A DNA stretch of 64,000 nucleotides, taken from NCBI GenBank assembly GCA_027919835.1, contig JANVFP010000012.1, positions 434,001 to 498,000 of the forward strand. Direction: 5' to 3'. Of the stretch, positions 60,095 to 64,000 are shown in pieces. Positions within the stretch are counted from its first letter, which is position 1, and each line of letters opens with the position of its first letter. The position numbers and the translations under genes are program-made. The DNA is from Lentinula raphanica. Taxonomy: Eukaryota > Basidiomycota > Agaricomycetes > Agaricales > Omphalotaceae. The notes beneath the pieces are model-generated. The model searched no databases. It saw only the letters and a list, made by a program, of their open reading frames with translations, and was not told the origin of the DNA.

Positions 60095-60186
60095 ATAGCC
60101 CGGGTGACATGCAAAAGCACGCACCGCCGAGTGTGCTTTATCAAGCACAACTCACGCCTTTCGGAAGTCACCACGAGCATATAAAC
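60095..60186 (-). other. conserved 3' block with stem-loop, copy C
   Basis: A stem-loop lies at 60132-60149: TGTGCTT-tatc-AAGCACA, seven perfect pairs, with GAG (60129-60131) pairing to CTC and one bulged A. Pair 4-15 is G-C here against A-T in copies A and B. Confidence 0.65.
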
Positions 60187-60654
60187 CGCTAGATGAGGTA
60201 CATGAGTATTTTGTCAAACGTTGATATGATGACTCTACTACGCACATTACTATAGCGGCCTTATAATCGATGAAAGTATAGTGATGGGTGTCGCCTTTAT
60301 AGATATTGAGAACGCCGATACGATTATGAGCATGGTGAATATTTTGTGATCCACCGACAGCGCTCAAAATTCCCCCAAAAACATCAGCATCAGAGCAACT
60401 GAGGTTGATCTATCCAGAAGCTGTATCCTTGAAGGTCCCATCGTGAGCATTTGGGTAATTTCTGGGTACAAAGCCCTCATCGACCTGATTTCGGGAAGAT
60501 CAGTGACACTTGAATGGTGGTGCATACTATACCCACTTACAGGTTCGTTCGAATCATAATCCGTACCCTCAAATGTTGGCTGACGAGGACGTTCTCCACC
60601 AAGCGCACCGTCGCGATGCGTCGTGCGGCCTGCCAGAGGCCTTTGAGTAGACAT
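60152..60654 (-). pseudogene. paralogue C, probably decayed copy
   Basis: Exon 1 starts at 60654: MSTQRPLAGRTTHRDGALGG and ERPRQPTFEGTDYDSNEP, then an intron (GTAAGT to AAATCAG) into VDEGFVPRNYPNAHDGTFKD and TASG. An in-frame TAG (60410-60412) follows, where paralogue B has a sense codon. Beyond it the frame continues INLSCSDADVFGGILSAVGG, SQNIHHAHNRIGVLNIYKGD and THHYTFIDYKAAIVMC, clearly homologous to A and B. Either the TAG disables the gene, or a 61-nt intron (GTACCC to GGATAG) removes it. Ends at 60152 (GLYARGDFRKA). Confidence 0.55.
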
Positions 60655-61017
60655 CAGACTGATATCTAGCAAACAGTCACCGCGGTCCTTGTTTGCTGGA
60701 TAGAGACGAGGGATCTGTACAGCGTCACAGGTGGGTGGTTCTGTTGAAGAAAGATGGACCAAGATTCAGGATAGATCTCCACAGCTCTGCTTGAATAGCC
60801 TGAGCAGTTAGTCGAATCTTCTCGTCTGGCACAGGAAATTTTCAGACTGCCACGGGTTGGTTCCAGCTTCCATCGTTGGCGGTACTCGTGAGTCGTTCTC
60901 TGTCAAAGCACAGCAAAGAACAGATATAGGCTATTAATAGACCATAGCATCTGATGACATCATTCACTGAAATCATCTTCTCTCTTTCTCCAACGACGAC
61001 GACGACGACAAGCAGCG

Positions 61018-63091
61018 ATGAGTGAACCAACAATCTACGACTTCGTCCAATCACAAACGACGATTAGCAGTGAATATACTCGGGATCCATCGGAAGAACC
61101 CGGGAAGATAGCCCATCGGCTATACAGCCATGTCCGCCAAACCTCTTCCCCTCCTCCTGATCATCTTGCCAACTTTGGTGATGTCTCCCCCAGTCCTCTC
61201 TTTCTCTCCATCTACCAATCCATCTTGTCCAATTTGGCTGCGGCGGGCGATGTCATGGCCGGGATGGTCTCGCCCCCGCTCATCGCGACGTCCGGTGTGG
61301 CTCCTCTGACGATTATTGCACCTCTACCAGATATCGTCAAGCATATGTCGAATTGTATTGTGAGAGCGAAGAAGGAGGTCTTTTTGGCTACGAACTTCTG
61401 GATCAATTCAGACACTAGTCGGTTGGTCACCGATGCGTTGAGAGAGTTGAGTAGGCGGGCCGGGGAGCGGGGAGAAAAGGTGGTGGTGAAGGTTTTGTAC
61501 GACAGAGGAAACGTGAAGCAAGTGCTGGAGCATCATCAACATGTTCCTGTCTCGACGTACACCAACGACAAGGTCAACCTTCCCGCTCCAGAGGAAATCC
61601 CCAATATCCATATGCAGGTTGTCAATTACCACGTTCCCATGCTTGGAACCTTCCACTCCAAGTTTATGGTGGTCGACAGAGAGGTAGCGCTGTTGATGTC
61701 CAATAATATCCAGGATAACGATAACCTCGAAATGTGTGTCAGGTTGGAGGGTCGCGTTGTCGATTCGTTTTATGATATCTGTCTGGCATCGTGGAGCACG
61801 ACGTTGGACCCTCCTCTTCCGTGCAGAGATGAACGAGCGGCGGATAAACCCATGCCATCCTACAATGATCCCGCCTTCCTCGCCTTGTTCACCGATTCTG
61901 CTTCCAAAGAACCTGTCGATTTACCCTCTGTTGTCCAAGCCGGACACGAATCCCTTGATCTTCCAGAACACCTCCCGGGAGATCCACACTATGACGACAC
62001 CATCGCAGGTGAAATCCGCAGGGTCCAGGCTTCTTATGCGCCCAAACAAGAAGGCGAAACCCATTTACAAGCTGTAGCCCGACATTTGAACGTGACGAAG
62101 GTTCAGAAGGCAGATGGAGGTGTTAAGCCTACCGCTCCTGAACCTTCTCCGGACTCACTTGTTCCTTTCGAGGAAATGACTCCCTACATCCCTCTACCTC
62201 CCTCCGCTTTCCCCTCTCCTGTCCCAATCCTCATCGCCTCTCGCGCCCCACTCGGTACCCCGACCTTCTCTGTCCCCCAAGCCATTCGTTACCCTCAGAA
62301 CGTCGCGTTCCTCGAAGCCATTCGTGGAGCCCAACACTCCGTCTTTATCCAGACTCCAAACCTCAATGCTGAGCCGTTGTTGCCCGAGTTGGCGAGAGCG
62401 GTGAGACGAGGGGTCGAGGTCGAGTTGTGGGTTTGTTTGGGGTATAACGATGCGGGGGAGCTGTTGCCGTATCAGAATGGGACGAATGAAATGGTGGCGA
62501 ATAGGTTGTACAATGATCCTGCCTTGTTGGGTGAGGGTGAGGTGGAGCCGTTGAACGATGAGGAAAAGAGTAGATTGAAGATTTATAATTATGTTGCGAA
62601 GGATCAGGATAGGCCGATTCACAATAAGTTCAAGAAGAGGAGTTGTCATAGTCAGTCGGTTTTCATCATTTTCTCTACTCGCATTAACTGACAACTTTCC
62701 TCGCAGTCAAAATTCTCATTGTAGACTCTCGCATCGCGATGCAAGGCAATGGCAACCAAGACACTCAGACGTACTTCCACTCTCAAGAAATCAACGTCAT
62801 GCTCGAATCAGAGGAGGTGTGTAAGCGATGGATGGAGGGTCTAAGAAGGAATCAGAATACAGGTCAGTGTTCTATGATACGGTTCGCATGCTCTGAAAGA
62901 CCTGTGATCGATCGATCTGCTGTTGTATCACAGAGAAATACGGTTTGGTGTCATCCGTCGATGGATGCTGGCATGATCCTAACACTGGTGAACTCCCTGA
63001 GGGTTCAATCGGAATTGACCCTGGTAGGTTTTCGTGGGCGAAGGGTGTGGTAGGTGCGGTGCAGAGGGTTCGAGGCGCTGGAGGGTTTTAG
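61018..63091 (+). CDS. phospholipase D superfamily protein (two HKD motifs)
   Basis: About 630 residues, three or four exons. Start at 61018 (MSEPTIYDFVQSQTTISSEY). A first phosphodiesterase half has CIVRAKKEVFLATNFWINSD, ELSRRAGERGEKVVVKVLYD and HKD 1 FHSKFMVVDREVALLMSNNI (H-x-K-x4-D). The second half has IRGAQHSVFIQTPNLNAEPL, ELARAVRRGVEVELWVCLGY, and HKD 2 HIKILIVDSRIAMQGNGNQD; the intron at 62651-62706 falls one codon after its His. The end reads KYGLVSSVDGCWHDPNTGEL and AKGVVGAVQRVRGAGGF. The residues after each HKD (SNN, GNGN) differ from the usual GSxN. No signal peptide. Phospholipase or phosphodiesterase activity is likely; substrate unknown. Confidence 0.88.
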
Positions 63092-63737
63092 GATGATATG
63101 CGTAAGTTATCTGAGTGTATTTTAAAGCGGCCCGGTTCGATGGAAGGTGTTTGATCGATAAAGAAACTTGGGAGAGGAAGTGGCTGGAAGTGGGTGGACG
63201 TTTGGTAGTTCAAGTTTGAGAATTGGGAAGGTGGAGAGGTCGTGTTCCTCGGAACTTGTGTTCGGGGTTCGCAGTCGAGCGAGGAAAAGGCTATCAGAGG
63301 TAGTATGGCACCGTTGATGGATTGGATCGACGAGAACATGTAACATCCCTGGCTCTTTTATGCGCATCTTCGGTTTTGAATGATTCAAGGCTTCGGTGTG
63401 GGTAATGCAGTGTACACTGTCATACATGTAAGCAAAGCGAAGTACACCATGAACACAGATAGACAAGCGATCAAGGCTGCAATCAACATCTGTTGGAGAT
63501 GAAACGAGGCTCAAGAAGGAAATGTGCGCCGTCGTGCGAGAAATTAAAATTGCAGGGTGCTTTCGGAGGCAATGGATCGCAAGCGACATAGGCTGTGTAA
63601 AATCTACGTTCAACAGCAGCCACAACCACGAAGAAAGAAAATTCACTGGTGTGTGTCTTGGACTCGCTCTTCCCGTATCTTTCTACTCACCCAGTAATAG
63701 CTATCACAGAATCAGATTTGCTGGCCAAATCTTCACC
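63092..63737. other. intergenic
   Basis: 646 bp. Minus-strand frames at 63088-63339 and 63122-63646 overlap one another and match no family known to me. Probably the 3' region of the PLD gene and promoter of the next gene. Confidence 0.4.
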
Positions 63738-63954
63738 ATGCGCTCACTTCAACCACTTCAACAACATACATCTTTGATGTTTCTGAGGTCGCTCTCGGCC
63801 CTCTCGTTCTTCGCATGCTCGATCAGCATTGCTACAGCTGCCAGTATCCCGCCTACTGTAGCCATGCGCACTACGGGTTCGCCTGAACCACCAGCCCCGC
63901 CTTCGACTGCGACTGACCCCTCCCTGACATTGAATACACTGTTCATCGAACTAC
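63738..63954 (+). CDS. first exon of a possible secreted protein, cut by window end
   Basis: Begins MRSLQPLQQHTSLMFLRSLS, then ALSFFACSISIATAAS, a hydrophobic core followed by small residues like a signal peptide (the second Met, at 63777, gives an even better one). Mature part TTGSPEPPAPPSTATDPSLT and LNTLFIEL, then a donor GTGAGT at 63955. The rest lies outside the window. Only one exon, so the family is unknown. Confidence 0.5.
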
Positions 63955-64000
63955 GTGAGTTTTTTTTACATTATCTATGTCTTGATTTCGGAAAGCTGAT

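Overview
The window is nuclear DNA from a filamentous basidiomycete, most likely an Agaricomycete (mushroom-forming fungus). The genes are cut by many short GT-AG introns of about 50-65 nt. Divergent gene pairs are tight, the proteins are Ser/Pro-rich in a way typical of these fungi, and the tRNA genes carry introns. No species can be named from the sequence alone. Exon joins were read by eye from splice signals and reading frame, so CDS spans include introns and some junctions are uncertain.

Layout. 0-10.5 kb: RPB6 (shared RNA polymerase subunit), a multi-RRM RNA-binding protein, a GHSLGG lipase, and a second RNA-binding protein with a C-terminal RRM-like domain. 10.5-12.7 kb: no recognisable gene. 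12.7-21 kb: a Met1-type siroheme-pathway methyltransferase, the meiotic recombinase DMC1, a small unknown protein, splicing factor CWC25 and a voltage-sensor-like membrane protein. 21-32.4 kb: an MFS drug:H+ antiporter-like transporter, a large disordered protein, the endocytic adaptor Sla2/End4 and, divergent from it, Shy1/Surf1. 32.8-42.3 kb: two small unknown proteins, TFIIIB subunit BDP1, a protein with two CxxC pairs, and two tandem paralogous zinc-finger proteins. 44.3-48.5 kb: ATG101 and a pyridoxal reductase-like aldo/keto reductase. 48.6-55.6 kb: tRNA-Lys(CUU), two tRNA-Glu(CUC) and, between them, a very large membrane-anchored protein. 56-60.7 kb: a small tandem family of three short paralogous genes on the minus strand with a shared 3' block. 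61-64 kb: a phospholipase D superfamily protein and the first exon of a possible secreted protein.

Most genes are single-copy housekeeping genes (RNA polymerase II/III transcription, splicing, endocytosis, cytochrome oxidase assembly, autophagy, sulfur and vitamin B6 metabolism, meiosis). They share no pathway; neighbours are linked mainly by short divergent promoters (Sla2/Shy1, BDP1/CxxC protein, CWC25/voltage sensor).

The least ordinary part is 56-60.7 kb. Three diverged copies (A, B, C) of a short protein share a motif of the form S-[ND]-A-D-[IV]-x2-G...VG-x2-Q-[NH]-I and an HYT-x-IDYK box. Each is followed by a conserved block holding a stem-loop in which the three copies show compensatory base changes although the reading frame across the block is not kept. 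That points to selection on RNA or DNA structure and is the best candidate here for something undescribed.
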